A stretch of DNA of 20,235 nucleotides from Acidobacteriota bacterium (GCA_022614735.1 JAKEHZ010000051.1:1-20235); one strand, 5' to 3'. Counted from the first letter of the stretch, positions 7,707 to 15,848 are shown. Program-made: numbers and translations. The notes: generated by a model from the sequence alone, not told the origin.

Positions 7707-7799
7707 CAAATCAACCACGGATTGACACGGAGGCGACGGATTTTCGCGGATTTAATCCGTCTTTATCCGTCGCCTCCGTGTCAATCCGTGGTTGATTTG
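7707..7799. repeat. Long inverted repeat, CACGGAT type
   Basis: Perfect 34-bp arms (7707-7740 and 7766-7799, beginning CAAATCAACCACGGATTGAC) around a 25-nt loop that itself contains CGGATT-t-AATCCG. It lies upstream of the HHE promoter with no converging gene. The remaining sequence between 7600 and 8015 shows nothing further that I can identify. Confidence 0.92.
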
Positions 7800-8015
7800 G
7801 TGTCCCAATCTCGCCTGTTTCGGTTTAGTGCTGAGCGAAGCGTCGTTCTCCTTCCATCTTACCGGTCGCGGAATGACGTGAAGCTTTTATCTGTTGATTC
7901 ATATGGCGGAAACTCCTGAGGGCCTCCGCGATGAGCTCGCAGCTTAGACCATAAGCTCGGCAGGCGGCGGTTATGGCAGGAGTTACCTTCTCGATCCGAC
8001 TGTTAAGAGGACAGG

Positions 8016-8183
8016 TTTATGGCTTCCATACTCAATATGTCCTCACTTCGGTTCGAAAAAAAAAGAGAGAATACGAAACAAACGAAAATAACGAAACAAA
8101 CGAAAAGATATGAAGCTTTTCGTTTGTTTCGTTATTTTCGTTTGTTTCGTATTCTCTCTTGCCTTGATACACGAAGCCATAAA
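8016..8183. repeat. Long inverted repeat, CGAAACAAA/CGAAAATAA type
   Basis: Inner perfect 45-bp arms (8063-8107 / 8116-8160, beginning AAGAGAGAATACGAAAC) with an 8-nt loop, made of alternating 9-mers CGAAACAAA and CGAAAATAA. An outer 11-bp pair TTTATGGCTTC (8016-8026) / GAAGCCATAAA (8173-8183) encloses it. It sits directly after the terminator of the candidate RNA at 8181-8348. Open frames that run through it are by-products of the repeat. Confidence 0.92.
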
Positions 8184-8239
8184 AAATGGCTGCCTGTATA
8201 ATAGCCCCTCTCCCCACGAGGTCTATTTATCAGGCAGCC
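8181..8239 (-). terminator. Intrinsic terminator of candidate small RNA A
   Basis: Minus strand GGCTGCCTG (8239-8231 side) pairs with CAGGCAGCC, with nested ATAG/CTAT and CCTC/GAGG pairs inside, followed by A and six T (8186-8181). Confidence 0.85.
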
Positions 8240-8348
8240 CTTCCACTCATGACGGATGGGAACTTACTCCCCCAGGAATTCCCCGAATGCATTTACTGCA
8301 TCCGCTCCGTACCTGAGTTTGACCAGAATCACAAATATGATCGGTCAC
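8181..8348 (-). ncRNA. Candidate sigma-54-dependent small RNA A (~168 nt)
   Basis: An exact sigma-54 promoter (8360-8374) points at a region with no clear gene that ends in a strong intrinsic terminator. The predicted RNA contains a purine-rich CCTGGGGGAGTAAG segment and a GATGCAGTAAATGCATTC dyad. A second unit of the same order lies at 19346-19530: sigma-54 promoter, ~160 nt, terminator with a GCTG-based stem, then a long hairpin, with similar CCTGG-GGGGAG and ATGCAG motifs. A 20-codon frame (8292-8230) reads MHSGNSWGSKFPS... but has no good ribosome site. The product may be a regulatory RNA or a small-peptide mRNA. Confidence 0.6.
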
Positions 8349-8359
8349 CTGGATTGAAA

Positions 8360-8374
8360 GCAACCCCAGTGCCA
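8360..8374 (-). promoter_or_regulatory. Sigma-54 promoter of candidate small RNA A
   Basis: Minus strand TGGCAC-TGGGG-TTGC, a full consensus match with GG-N10-GC spacing. No protein gene follows before the terminator at 8239-8181. Expected start near 8348. Confidence 0.85.
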
Positions 8375-8434
8375 TAGAATATAATGCTATGAATTTAATG
8401 AAGTCTGTACGAAGATTAAAGGTGGACAATATGA

Positions 8435-8500
8435 ATAAAAACATCCAGCCATATCAGCCAATACTAGAAGGTATTGGCTGATATGGCTGGATGTTTTTAT
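8435..8500. terminator. Perfect 30-bp hairpin, likely bidirectional terminator
   Basis: ATAAAAACATCCAGCCATAT and onward pairs perfectly over 30 bp with 8471-8500; loop TAGAAG. A five-A run on the left and a five-T run on the right give a terminator shape on both strands. It is the first such structure downstream of the NtrC-type gene, 278 nt after its stop. Confidence 0.75.
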
Positions 8501-8506
8501 ACCGGT

Positions 8507-8719
8507 AAGCTTTTGCTATGGCAGCAAGCTATACTCAGAATACGAACCTGACAGAAATTCGTATGTTATCCTGTCGCTAACCTTCCAGCGTGAACGGTAC
8601 AATAGTACCAGCTCCAATCTCATCCTTTTAGAGCTAAAGTATAAGTTGGTTTAACGGACACACCTGCATGTATTGCCATCTTACAGGTGTATCATCAATC
8701 AAAACAGGCCTATTGATGA
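8507..8719. other. Gene-free stretch with a series of short dyads
   Basis: No coding sequence is apparent. Dyads in order: AGCTT/AAGCT (8507-8529), ATACGAA-N11-TTCGTAT (8540-8564), GGTAC-aata-GTACC (8596-8609), ACACCTG-N17-CAGGTGT (8660-8690) and TCATCAAT-N12-ATTGATGA (8692-8719). They could be operators or a folded 3' tail of the regulator transcript. Confidence 0.45.
8660..8690. promoter_or_regulatory. Candidate activator-binding dyad (enhancer-like site)
   Basis: ACACCTG-N17-CAGGTGT with TGTATTGCCA between the halves and TAT after. It resembles the dyads at 14458-14489, 19020-19040 and 19646-19674, which lie near sigma-54 promoters. Here the nearest strong promoter (8374) is about 290 bp away. 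Confidence 0.5.
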
Positions 8720-8777
8720 AAGACCGAAGAGGCCGAAGATTGTTTGGCTGACTGATTGTCACATCTTCAACTGCGGT

Positions 8778-10415
<1,638 letters not shown>

Positions 10416-10424
10416 GACTTCCCC

Positions 10425-12110
10425 CTATCTGATTTCGGATTGCGGATTGCGGATTGCGGATATAGAACCTGTTAAACCATAGATCACCATAACGAGCTCT
10501 GCAGGTTCAACCGGTTTTGGCATATGTCGCTGGAAACCCGCTGAGAGCGCTCTGATGCGGTCACTCGCGCGTCCATATGCAGTGAGCGCGATAGCCGGGA
10601 TTGAGCCGCCCATCTCTGGCGTGAGCCTGCGCACCGATTCAATAAGCGAGTACCCATCTTCTTCCGGCATACCAATGTCAGAAACCAGGATGTCAGGACG
10701 TGTAGACGCTTCGCTCTTCTTTATGAAGGCAAGCGCTTCCGCAGCGGAGGAAGCTGTTGCTACGTGCGCACCATATTGACGCAGCAACGTAGCTACCAGA
10801 TCGCGTGCATCAGCTTCGTCATCCACTACCAGCGCCCGCACACCTTCCAGTGCACGTGAATGGATGGTTCCGGCCTTCTCCCAGGAAATAGTCTGTTTCT
10901 GCTCATCCACCTGCTGGCGCAGAGCACGCATCGGGAGTTTGACCCTGAAGGTAGCCCCTTGCTCTTCGCCGGGGCTTTCAGCTTCAGTCGTCCCCCCATG
11001 CAGCTCGACAAGATGCCGCACGAGCGCCAGACCAAGCCCGAGCCCGCTCTGCCGCTGCCTGCCCGCTGAATCATCCTGCTGAAAGCGATTGAAGATGAAA
11101 GGCAGAAGATCTTGACTGATGCCTCTGCCCGTGTCGCTCACTGTGATCTGCAGATAAGGATCGGCGCGTTCGAGCCGCACTTCAACCCGCCCTCCCTCCG
11201 AGGTAAACTTAACCGCATTGGAGAGCAGATTCCAGACTACCTGTTGCAGCCGATCAGGATCACCCGTGATGACATTATTTCTTCCTTTCAATGTCAAGCT
11301 AAAGCCGATACCTTTGGCATCTGCTGCGGGGCGCATGCCATCAGTAGCCGCTTCAATCACCTGAACGAGATCAACAGGCTTGGTCACCAACCGCAATTTA
11401 CCTTTAATGACTCGCGCCGTGTCGAGCAAATCCTCAATCAGTTGCTGTTGCATGCGAGCGCTACGCTCAATGACATCGACAGCGTGATCGAATGTTTTTG
11501 TCTCAAATTTCCCATTCTTCAGCACACGCACCCATCCGAGAATCGCGTTTAGCGGGGCGCGCAACTCGTGCGATACGATAGCGATAAATTCATCTTTATC
11601 CCGGCTGAGAGCTTCCGCCATTTCGCGCGCCCGCTGCTCGCGCAGTAACATCTGTTCCCGCTCAGCAACAAGACGATTATTTAGCTCCTCAATTTGCCGG
11701 CATTGCTCATCGGCCAATTTCTGCATCCTGGTCATCTCAACCACGTGTCTGACTGTCTGGCATAACCCGTCAGGCGAGACTGCCCGACGATTCAGCCATT
11801 CATGGGCGCCGCTTCCATTTAGCCACATCATGACCTCATCCCTTGAATCGGTGATCGCTATAACAGCCATTTGTGGGCTTTTTATCTCCTCTCCAAATAC
11901 CGCGAACGTTTCTTTCAGAGCTGACGGACTACCGGCAACCAGTATGCAGTCGGGTCTGCGCCGCGCCAAGCTTTTAGCAGCCTTTGCCGCCGAAGTCTCA
12001 GCAACGAATGACCAATCGAAGTTGTCATCCTGTTGCAAATACTGACGCCAGAGCAGACTTTCTGCAGGGTTATCGTTAACCAGGAGAATACTTCGGTTTT
12101 CTTTCGGCAT
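10425..12110 (-). CDS. Hybrid histidine kinase with degenerate N-terminal receiver and C-terminal receiver
   Basis: 561 aa, no membrane segment, so cytoplasmic. Residues 1-125 look like a receiver (SILLVNDNP...) but the phospho-Asp position reads DCILVAGSPS, lacking the Asp, so it is a pseudo-receiver. A coiled coil (about 125-170) leads to the HisKA H-box SHELRAPLNAILGW (H181), then N-box QQVVWNLLSNAVKFT, G1 DTGRGIS, F-box FIFNRFQQ and G2 GLGLGLALVRHL. A C-terminal receiver follows, with DDE and DILVSDIGMPEEDG. Start 12110 is chosen for AAGGAGAACAG before ATG; the longer frame adds 23 residues without a site. The last residues (IRNPQSEIR) come from a GGATTGC heptamer repeat. It is probably the partner kinase or phosphorelay component of the downstream NtrC-type regulator. 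Confidence 0.93.
   Translation of the reverse strand: MPKENRSILLVNDNPAESLLWRQYLQQDDNFDWSFVAETSAAKAAKSLARRRPDCILVAGSPSALKETFAVFGEEIKSPQMAVIAITDSRDEVMMWLNGSGAHEWLNRRAVSPDGLCQTVRHVVEMTRMQKLADEQCRQIEELNNRLVAEREQMLLREQRAREMAEALSRDKDEFIAIVSHELRAPLNAILGWVRVLKNGKFETKTFDHAVDVIERSARMQQQLIEDLLDTARVIKGKLRLVTKPVDLVQVIEAATDGMRPAADAKGIGFSLTLKGRNNVITGDPDRLQQVVWNLLSNAVKFTSEGGRVEVRLERADPYLQITVSDTGRGISQDLLPFIFNRFQQDDSAGRQRQSGLGLGLALVRHLVELHGGTTEAESPGEEQGATFRVKLPMRALRQQVDEQKQTISWEKAGTIHSRALEGVRALVVDDEADARDLVATLLRQYGAHVATASSAAEALAFIKKSEASTRPDILVSDIGMPEEDGYSLIESVRRLTPEMGGSIPAIALTAYGRASDRIRALSAGFQRHMPKPVEPAELVMVIYGLTGSISAIRNPQSEIR
10431..10460. repeat. GGATTGC heptamer tandem repeat at the kinase stop
   Basis: Three exact GGATTGC units (10437-10457) plus partial flanks form the end of the kinase gene and the start of the gap to the regulator. 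In the protein it encodes an I/R-N-P-Q-S type tail not typical of receivers. Confidence 0.8.
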
Positions 12111-12481
12111 CTGTTCTCCTTCGTCTATTACACTAGCTGAGTTGCTCCGATACTTCCTGTCAGAGCACGTAAAAACCACGTGACGGATCTTTAACTAGAC
12201 GATGGTATTCCTGCCAACAGGATCATCTTGTTCTTATTAATAGGTAAGGGGATGGCAACGCAATGATTATCAATATGCCCGGGGGGATGAATTATTCAAT
12301 GAGGAGTCCGCCACGAAAGCTAGCACACAGACCTTTTCGAATGAATATTCAGTTTAGTAATAACAGGGTTTTGAAGTGCGGAGACTTGAGATGCGAATTC
12401 TGATGCGTGGCAGCTAGCCTGCGCGCCAGCAAAGGCTTTGGGCACCACTTCGTCGCCGCACTCCATAACACAATTCCCCTC
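12111..12481. other. Intergenic region upstream of the kinase operon
   Basis: No gene is supported. Two TGAAT-ATTCA palindromes (12288-12298 with one central base, and 12342-12351) lie about 50 bp apart and could be operator sites. No sigma-54 match is seen for the kinase operon itself. No clear terminator is visible for the gene ending at 12482. Confidence 0.4.
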
Positions 12482-12865
12482 TTAGCGGAAGAATTCTTTT
12501 GCGATCTGCGAGATAGCATTCATCACCGGAGGCACCATCCGGCGCGTCCGGCTGCGGGCGGAGAAGTTGCTCGCAATGATAAATCCGACCCCAATGCCGG
12601 CGCCGAAGGCAATCAGAGTGGCCTTGCCCGGATTATCTTTACCATAGCCAATCGCCTGGTCCAAGGACTTGCTCATGCTCTCACTCGCACGCTGATAGGC
12701 TTGATTGACAGTCTCCTTAGCCTGCCCCACCATCTCAGCCCCTCGTTCCTTGGCCGCTTTCCACTCAGATTCGCGATTCGTCTCCGACCTGTTTTCACGA
12801 ACCTGCCGCGCTGCGCTGCCCAATTGCCCCTGTTCAGTTGTACTCTTAGTTGTTGTATCTGCCAT
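12482..12865 (-). CDS. YqjD/ElaB-like small protein with C-terminal membrane anchor
   Basis: 127 aa. The N-terminal two thirds are hydrophilic and helical (AKERGAEMVGQAKETVNQAY) like DUF883/ElaB-YqjD or CsbD-type stress proteins. A proline-glycine-led hydrophobic segment follows (NPGKATLIAFGAGIGVGFII, about 78-97), then a basic tail. YqjD-type proteins sit in the inner membrane in stationary phase. GAGGAGG precedes ATG. It is the last gene of the four-gene minus-strand cluster, about 107 nt after the DUF3618-like gene; that gap contains no promoter that I recognise. Confidence 0.7.
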   Translation of the reverse strand: MADTTTKSTTEQGQLGSAARQVRENRSETNRESEWKAAKERGAEMVGQAKETVNQAYQRASESMSKSLDQAIGYGKDNPGKATLIAFGAGIGVGFIIASNFSARSRTRRMVPPVMNAISQIAKEFFR

Positions 12866-12972
12866 AAATCCTCCTCAAAAAGATGAAATTTGATGGAATT
12901 CCGAAGAATGATTCTTCTTTACTTCCTTGTTCAAATTTGTGGTTTATATTGGTTTATTGTTCTTCTGGGAAC

Positions 12973-13461
12973 CTAAGCAACAGAGTCATCTGCATCGGAA
13001 TGTCTCCAATCACTTTGGCCTCTCTCAGCCAATCTATTGCGCAGATAATTACCTGCTGCAGTGGTAATGACCCCAGCTGCTGCCGATTTAACCGTCGTCT
13101 TTAACCCCGATTTTCGCAATCCTACCTCATCCAGCTGATAGCGAAATCGGTCAGTTAAATCTTCGATGGTCTCTGCCAATGCGTCCGTTATTCGCTTCTT
13201 TGGCGAATTGCGAGACCTGAATAACCCCGATGCAAGTAACCCTATTCCTACCGCTGCACCTAAAACCGCCCACGGATAATTTTCTATATACGTGCGCCAA
13301 TCAAAGGTCTGATGAAGACGATCGCTCAGCTCATCCACCGTCTCTGTAATTGACTCACGTGTAGCAGCGATATTTTGTCGTATTTCATCTGTGCTACGAT
13401 CCGGGGCCTGAGCCGAAGCAGATGAACTTGTACCCGTCATTATGTAATTTCTTTCAGCCAT
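12973..13461 (-). CDS. DUF3618-like membrane protein
   Basis: 162 aa. Residues ~18-50 carry the DUF3618 pattern (STDEIRQNIAATRESITETV DELSDRL split over a helix), followed by a transmembrane helix YPWAVLGAAVGIGLLASGLF (about 66-85) and a basic C-terminal half. DUF3618 genes usually sit beside holin-like and YqjD-like genes, as here. Start at 13461 is supported by GGAGGAG eight bases before ATG; it overlaps the end of the holin-like gene by 22 nt, so they are coupled. Role unknown; probably envelope stress. Confidence 0.8.
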   Translation of the reverse strand: MAERNYIMTGTSSSASAQAPDRSTDEIRQNIAATRESITETVDELSDRLHQTFDWRTYIENYPWAVLGAAVGIGLLASGLFRSRNSPKKRITDALAETIEDLTDRFRYQLDEVGLRKSGLKTTVKSAAAGVITTAAGNYLRNRLAERGQSDWRHSDADDSVA

Positions 13462-13859
13462 TCTTTATTCTCCTCCAGTGTCTCTATGGACTTCTCCGGC
13501 TTGAGACTGGTTCCTCTCAGCCGGCTCAGACCAGTGGTAATCACAGCTGTAGCAATTGCTCCCAAAACACCCCCCACCAGTAAAGCCGAAAGCCATGGCT
13601 CAAAATATTCGCTCAGTGCGAGGACAATTGCTGCACAAAGTGTTATTACCGCAATCAGGGCGAGAGCCGCTCCAACCGCAATGATGATCAGCACAGACTG
13701 TAGATTTTTCCCCTTCTCATATATTTCGCGCCCCATCAGCGCGATCCCGTCCTGTACCAGATTGGCAGAATGAATCGCCAGGTTGCTGAGCAGATCACCT
13801 ATAGATTCACGTTGCAGTGGTGAGGGTGAAAACCTACCCCGCTCCTGATGCTGAAGCAT
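13440..13859 (-). CDS. Holin-like (Phage_holin_3_6 / DUF1469 type) membrane protein
   Basis: 139 aa. An amphipathic N-terminal region (IGDLLSNLAIHSANLVQDGI) precedes two transmembrane helices (about 54-80 and 89-113) separated by a short EYFEPW loop, the layout of the chromosomal 'phage holin family' proteins that accompany YqjD and DUF3618 genes. They are not phage lysis genes in this setting. The start is placed at ATG 13859 because GGAGGAGG lies eight bases before it; a GTG nine bases upstream (13868) would be almost on top of that site. Confidence 0.82.
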   Translation of the reverse strand: MLQHQERGRFSPSPLQRESIGDLLSNLAIHSANLVQDGIALMGREIYEKGKNLQSVLIIIAVGAALALIAVITLCAAIVLALSEYFEPWLSALLVGGVLGAIATAVITTGLSRLRGTSLKPEKSIETLEENKEWLKEIT

Positions 13860-13864
13860 AATGT

Positions 13865-14194
13865 TCACCTCCTCCGGAACACACTGCCTAAAATTAACCC
13901 GACGACCCCGGCAATTAGTAGACTGCGTCCCGGATTTTGACGGACCTTAGCTTCAATGTCAGACCTCAATTGCTTCGGCTCCATGTCTTTCACATAGCCA
14001 GCTGAATGCTCCAGCCAATCAGCGGCACGATGTCCGATGCTCGATAACTCGGATCGATCAGTAGTCTTTGTAGCTTTCTCATGAATTGCCTGTGCCGCCT
14101 CAGATAACCGTTCAGCTACTGTCGCTTTAACTCGATCAAAAGTTGATTTACCGCCGGTTGTGATGAGATCTTGCTTACGCTCTGTTCGTTCCAT
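13865..14194 (-). CDS. YqjD/ElaB/DUF883-like membrane-anchored protein
   Basis: 109 aa. A helical hydrophilic body (FDRVKATVAERLSEAAQAIH) ends in KVRQNPGRSLLIAGVVGLIL and FRRR, the PGxS/A..GxxxGxxF..R anchor of the ElaB/YqjD family, whose members bind ribosomes or membranes in stationary phase. AGGAGGAG precedes ATG. First gene of the cluster; its stop lies 6 nt from the holin-like start. A weaker sigma-54-type match is found 147-161 bp upstream. Confidence 0.8.
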   Translation of the reverse strand: MERTERKQDLITTGGKSTFDRVKATVAERLSEAAQAIHEKATKTTDRSELSSIGHRAADWLEHSAGYVKDMEPKQLRSDIEAKVRQNPGRSLLIAGVVGLILGSVFRRR

Positions 14195-14340
14195 TGCTCC
14201 TCCTATTGTTGATTCACTTTAATGAAAAATATATAAAGACTTTCTCAACTCTCCAGTCGGAATAGAATTTCTCCATTCGATCACTAGATCGGCAATACAT
14301 CTCATACCTGAAGTCGATAGATTGTCTCTACTGTTCTACT

Positions 14341-14355
14341 GCAAGGTATAGACCA
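14341..14355 (-). promoter_or_regulatory. Probable sigma-54 promoter of the YqjD-holin-DUF3618 cluster
   Basis: Minus strand TGGTCT-ATACC-TTGC then A; GG-N10-GC spacing is exact but the -24 half deviates (TGGTCT for TGGCAC). It faces away from the strong plus promoter at 14574 with a shared dyad between them, which supports it. Confidence 0.55.
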
Positions 14356-14457
14356 AACTATAGCTCTACTTTATTTTTTCCTTTTATCTTCGTTAGAAGG
14401 GCCGTTTAGTAGAAAAAGCATTTGGATGTTGAGACGCCAGCTGATTGTAAAGAGATC

Positions 14458-14489
14458 ATACAGCCTGAATAGTAGCCATACAGGTGTAT
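14458..14489. promoter_or_regulatory. Candidate enhancer dyad between divergent sigma-54 promoters
   Basis: ATACAGCCTG-N13-CAGGTGTAT, an inverted repeat with a one-base insertion in the left half. Its centre is about 120 bp from the -24 element at 14355 (minus) and 100 bp from the one at 14574 (plus), a normal distance for an NtrC-type activator site. Confidence 0.6.
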
Positions 14490-14573
14490 TCATTTTGATC
14501 CCCATTTTCTTCTATCCGAAGGGCACCATGTAAGCTAAAGGCTTAGTAATCAATAGATAAACCCAAGAATCTG

Positions 14574-14588
14574 AGGCACGATACTTGC
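14574..14588 (+). promoter_or_regulatory. Sigma-54 promoter of the Lmo0937-like gene
   Basis: AGGCAC-GATAC-TTGC then A, GG-N10-GC spacing exact, one mismatch at the first T. Start expected near 14600, 50 nt before the ATG. Confidence 0.85.
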
Positions 14589-14649
14589 ACTTCTAGTTAA
14601 CAAAGAGAGCAAACGTCTGAACGACAACTTTAATCAAGGAGAGAAGTAT

Positions 14650-14799
14650 ATGTTGTGGACAATTTTGGCAGTTCTTCTGATTCTCTGGTTGCTGGGTTTT
14701 GTGGGAGGCGTCGGAGGAAATCTTATCCACCTTTTGCTACTGATTGCGCTGGTGGTTTTGGTTCTTCAAGTTGTGACGGGACGTCGGACTTTAGTCTGA
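14650..14799 (+). CDS. Lmo0937-family small membrane protein
   Basis: 49 aa: MLWTILAVLLILWLLGFVGG, then GVGGN, LIHLLLLIALVVLVLQVV and TGRRTLV. Two hydrophobic helices around a GGVGGN turn match the Lmo0937/DUF5670 family of ~50-residue membrane proteins, widespread in stress-type gene sets and often missed for their size. AAGGAGAG lies about 8 bases before ATG. Monocistronic with its own sigma-54 promoter; hairpins at 14846 and 15001 follow. Function unknown; membrane located. Confidence 0.88.
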   Translation: MLWTILAVLLILWLLGFVGGVGGNLIHLLLLIALVVLVLQVVTGRRTLV

Positions 14800-14845
14800 A
14801 TAATAGTTTGCATTGAGAATTTGGGCTAGTTTCATTTTCGGGTTA

Positions 14846-14937
14846 AAGGTTTAAACACAAAGGGTCAAAAGGTCGAAGGAGGATAAAGGCTCGATCTATT
14901 TCCTCTTTGACCCTTTGACCCTTTCTGTTTAAACCTT
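14846..14937. repeat. Long inverted repeat, GGGTCAAA type (copy 3, diverged)
   Basis: AAGGTTTAAACACAAAGGGT pairs with the 3' part ending TTTAAACCTT. The left arm has one good GGGTCAAA unit plus a mutated one (AGGTCGAA), the right arm two TTTGACCC units. It shares ACACAAAGGGTCAAA with the copies at 4026 and 4872, with a different outer stem and apex. Confidence 0.85.
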
Positions 14938-14988
14938 GTCAGAGGGGATGACGGGTCATCCTCTGTTCCTCCAAGATATCAGGGCGAG

Positions 14989-15058
14989 AGCAAAACGGCG
15001 AAAACCGCGAAAACCGCGAAATCACACACCAACTCCCACGGTTTTCGCGGTTTTTGCT
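14989..15058 (+). terminator. GCGAAAACC-repeat hairpin with T-run, possible terminator
   Basis: AAAACCGCGAAAACCG (15001-15016) pairs perfectly with 15039-15054, flanked by AGCAAAA / TTTTTGCT. The left side is a tandem of the 9-mer GCGAAAACC. The five T at 15051-15055 allow plus-strand termination, about 200 nt after the Lmo0937-like stop. It is also a short member of the hairpin family. Confidence 0.6.
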
Positions 15059-15077
15059 ATATCTCACAGGTAACTCT

Positions 15078-15359
15078 TTATATCATTCGAGATGCAACTT
15101 GCGCGTATAGCTCCTGCTCTCTCACCTTCACGTTACACAATAAGATTGCTTTTAGAGCCAGCTCCCGCTCAACCCCCAACAATCTCAGCCGCAATGTCTC
15201 TCTATGGTTCTTGAGTTCTAAAATATACTCAGCGGCGCAGGCCAGCTTCTGCTCAATCGAGAGTTCCGATGTGATTGGACATTCTGCCTGCCCAAATTCA
15301 TTCTCTGGAACAGATAATCCTTCCAGTAGATAATCGTTTATTTGAAGAACGGCGTTCAT
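15078..15359 (-). CDS. Hypothetical 93-aa helical protein
   Basis: Short, charged and mostly alpha-helical (LSIEQKLACAAEYILELKNH, RETLRLRLLGVERELALKAI). No signal peptide, membrane helix or family that I recognise. GGAGGAGGGACCAA precedes ATG, a strong ribosome site that supports a real gene. Its leader region contains the complex dyad at 15441-15496. No sigma-54 match is seen upstream. Confidence 0.7.
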   Translation of the reverse strand: MNAVLQINDYLLEGLSVPENEFGQAECPITSELSIEQKLACAAEYILELKNHRETLRLRLLGVERELALKAILLCNVKVREQELYAQVASRMI

Positions 15360-15440
15360 TTGGTCCCTCCTCCATACCTTGAATCACTTTACTGCTCGGT
15401 TGAAGCCCTTCGAATCCGATATATTTTTTTGTCTTAAAAG

Positions 15441-15496
15441 ATCGGGGGCACTGTCTGGACAGAAAGAAGTTTTCTACTGTGAATCGCTCCCCCGAT
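15441..15496. other. Three-part dyad upstream of the 93-aa gene
   Basis: ATCGGGGG (15441-15448) pairs with CCCCCGAT (15489-15496). Inside are CTGTC-tg-GACAG and AGAAA-N4-TTTTCT-like stems, giving a compact branched fold about 80 bp from the gene start. It could be a leader element or operator. No known riboswitch is recognised. Confidence 0.45.
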
Positions 15497-15586
15497 TATG
15501 TGAGAAGCTAGATCACTTAATATGACGGCAAAATATGTGCCAGTCTTTTCTCGACAGCCATGCAAAATTTCCTTGGTGGGTGAGTT

Positions 15587-15723
15587 TCATTCATGCTCCG
15601 CAATGACTAAAGTCCAAGAGAGAACGCGAAACACGCGAAAAAGCCCAAAATTTCGCGTGTTTCGCATCATTTCGCGTGTTTCGCGTTCTCTCTTGGACTT
15701 TAGTCATTGCGGAGCATGAATGA
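15587..15723. repeat. Long inverted repeat, CGCGAAACA type (GGTGGGTGAG family)
   Basis: Perfect 54-bp arms (15587-15640 / 15670-15723, beginning TCATTCATGCTCCGCAATG). The 29-nt loop holds an extra TTTCGCGTGTTTCGC copy. The outer block CCTTGGTGGGTGAGTT (15571-15586) is present only on the left, so the right end appears shortened relative to the copy at 19158. It lies in a divergent region between genes at 15359 (-) and 15849 (+). The rest of 15724-15848 holds a small CACC-G-GCT / AGC-T-GGTG dyad near 15801-15820. Confidence 0.92.
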
Positions 15724-15848
15724 TCAGAGGTTGCACAGACAAAACATGTATCACACTTGCAACAATGGAATCGTCATGCTATCTTTAGTCTGAAAAGACA
15801 CACCGGCTGCTGAGCTGGTGCGAGAGCCTTCATAAAAGGAGAAGAGCT

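Noticed and set aside
8019..8217. Open frames on both strands across 8019-8217
   Set aside because: They read through the CGAAACAAA hairpin and gain their length from the repeat; composition (KQTKITKQTK, FRLFRYFRLF) is repeat-derived.
8525..8539. Further sigma-54 match on the minus strand (CTGAGT-ATAGC-TTGC)
   Set aside because: The essential GG of the -24 element is missing and transcription would meet the 8435-8500 terminator at once.
8743..8757. Sigma-54-like TGGCTG-ACTGA-TTGT on the plus strand
   Set aside because: The -12 element reads GT rather than GC, and it points antisense into the regulator gene.
12264..12404. Short plus-strand frame starting MIINMPGGMNYS
   Set aside because: No well-spaced ribosome site, no recognisable sequence, and unusual composition for a gene.
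15522..15719. 65-codon frame on the plus strand
   Set aside because: It lies within the 15587 inverted repeat. Its likeness to the frame at 19184-19378 (both contain ISLVGEFH) is explained by the shared element, not by a protein family.
15747..15761. Sigma-54-like site before the Rad52-like gene (TGTATCACACTTGCA)
   Set aside because: Only one G of the -24 GG is present; too weak to call.
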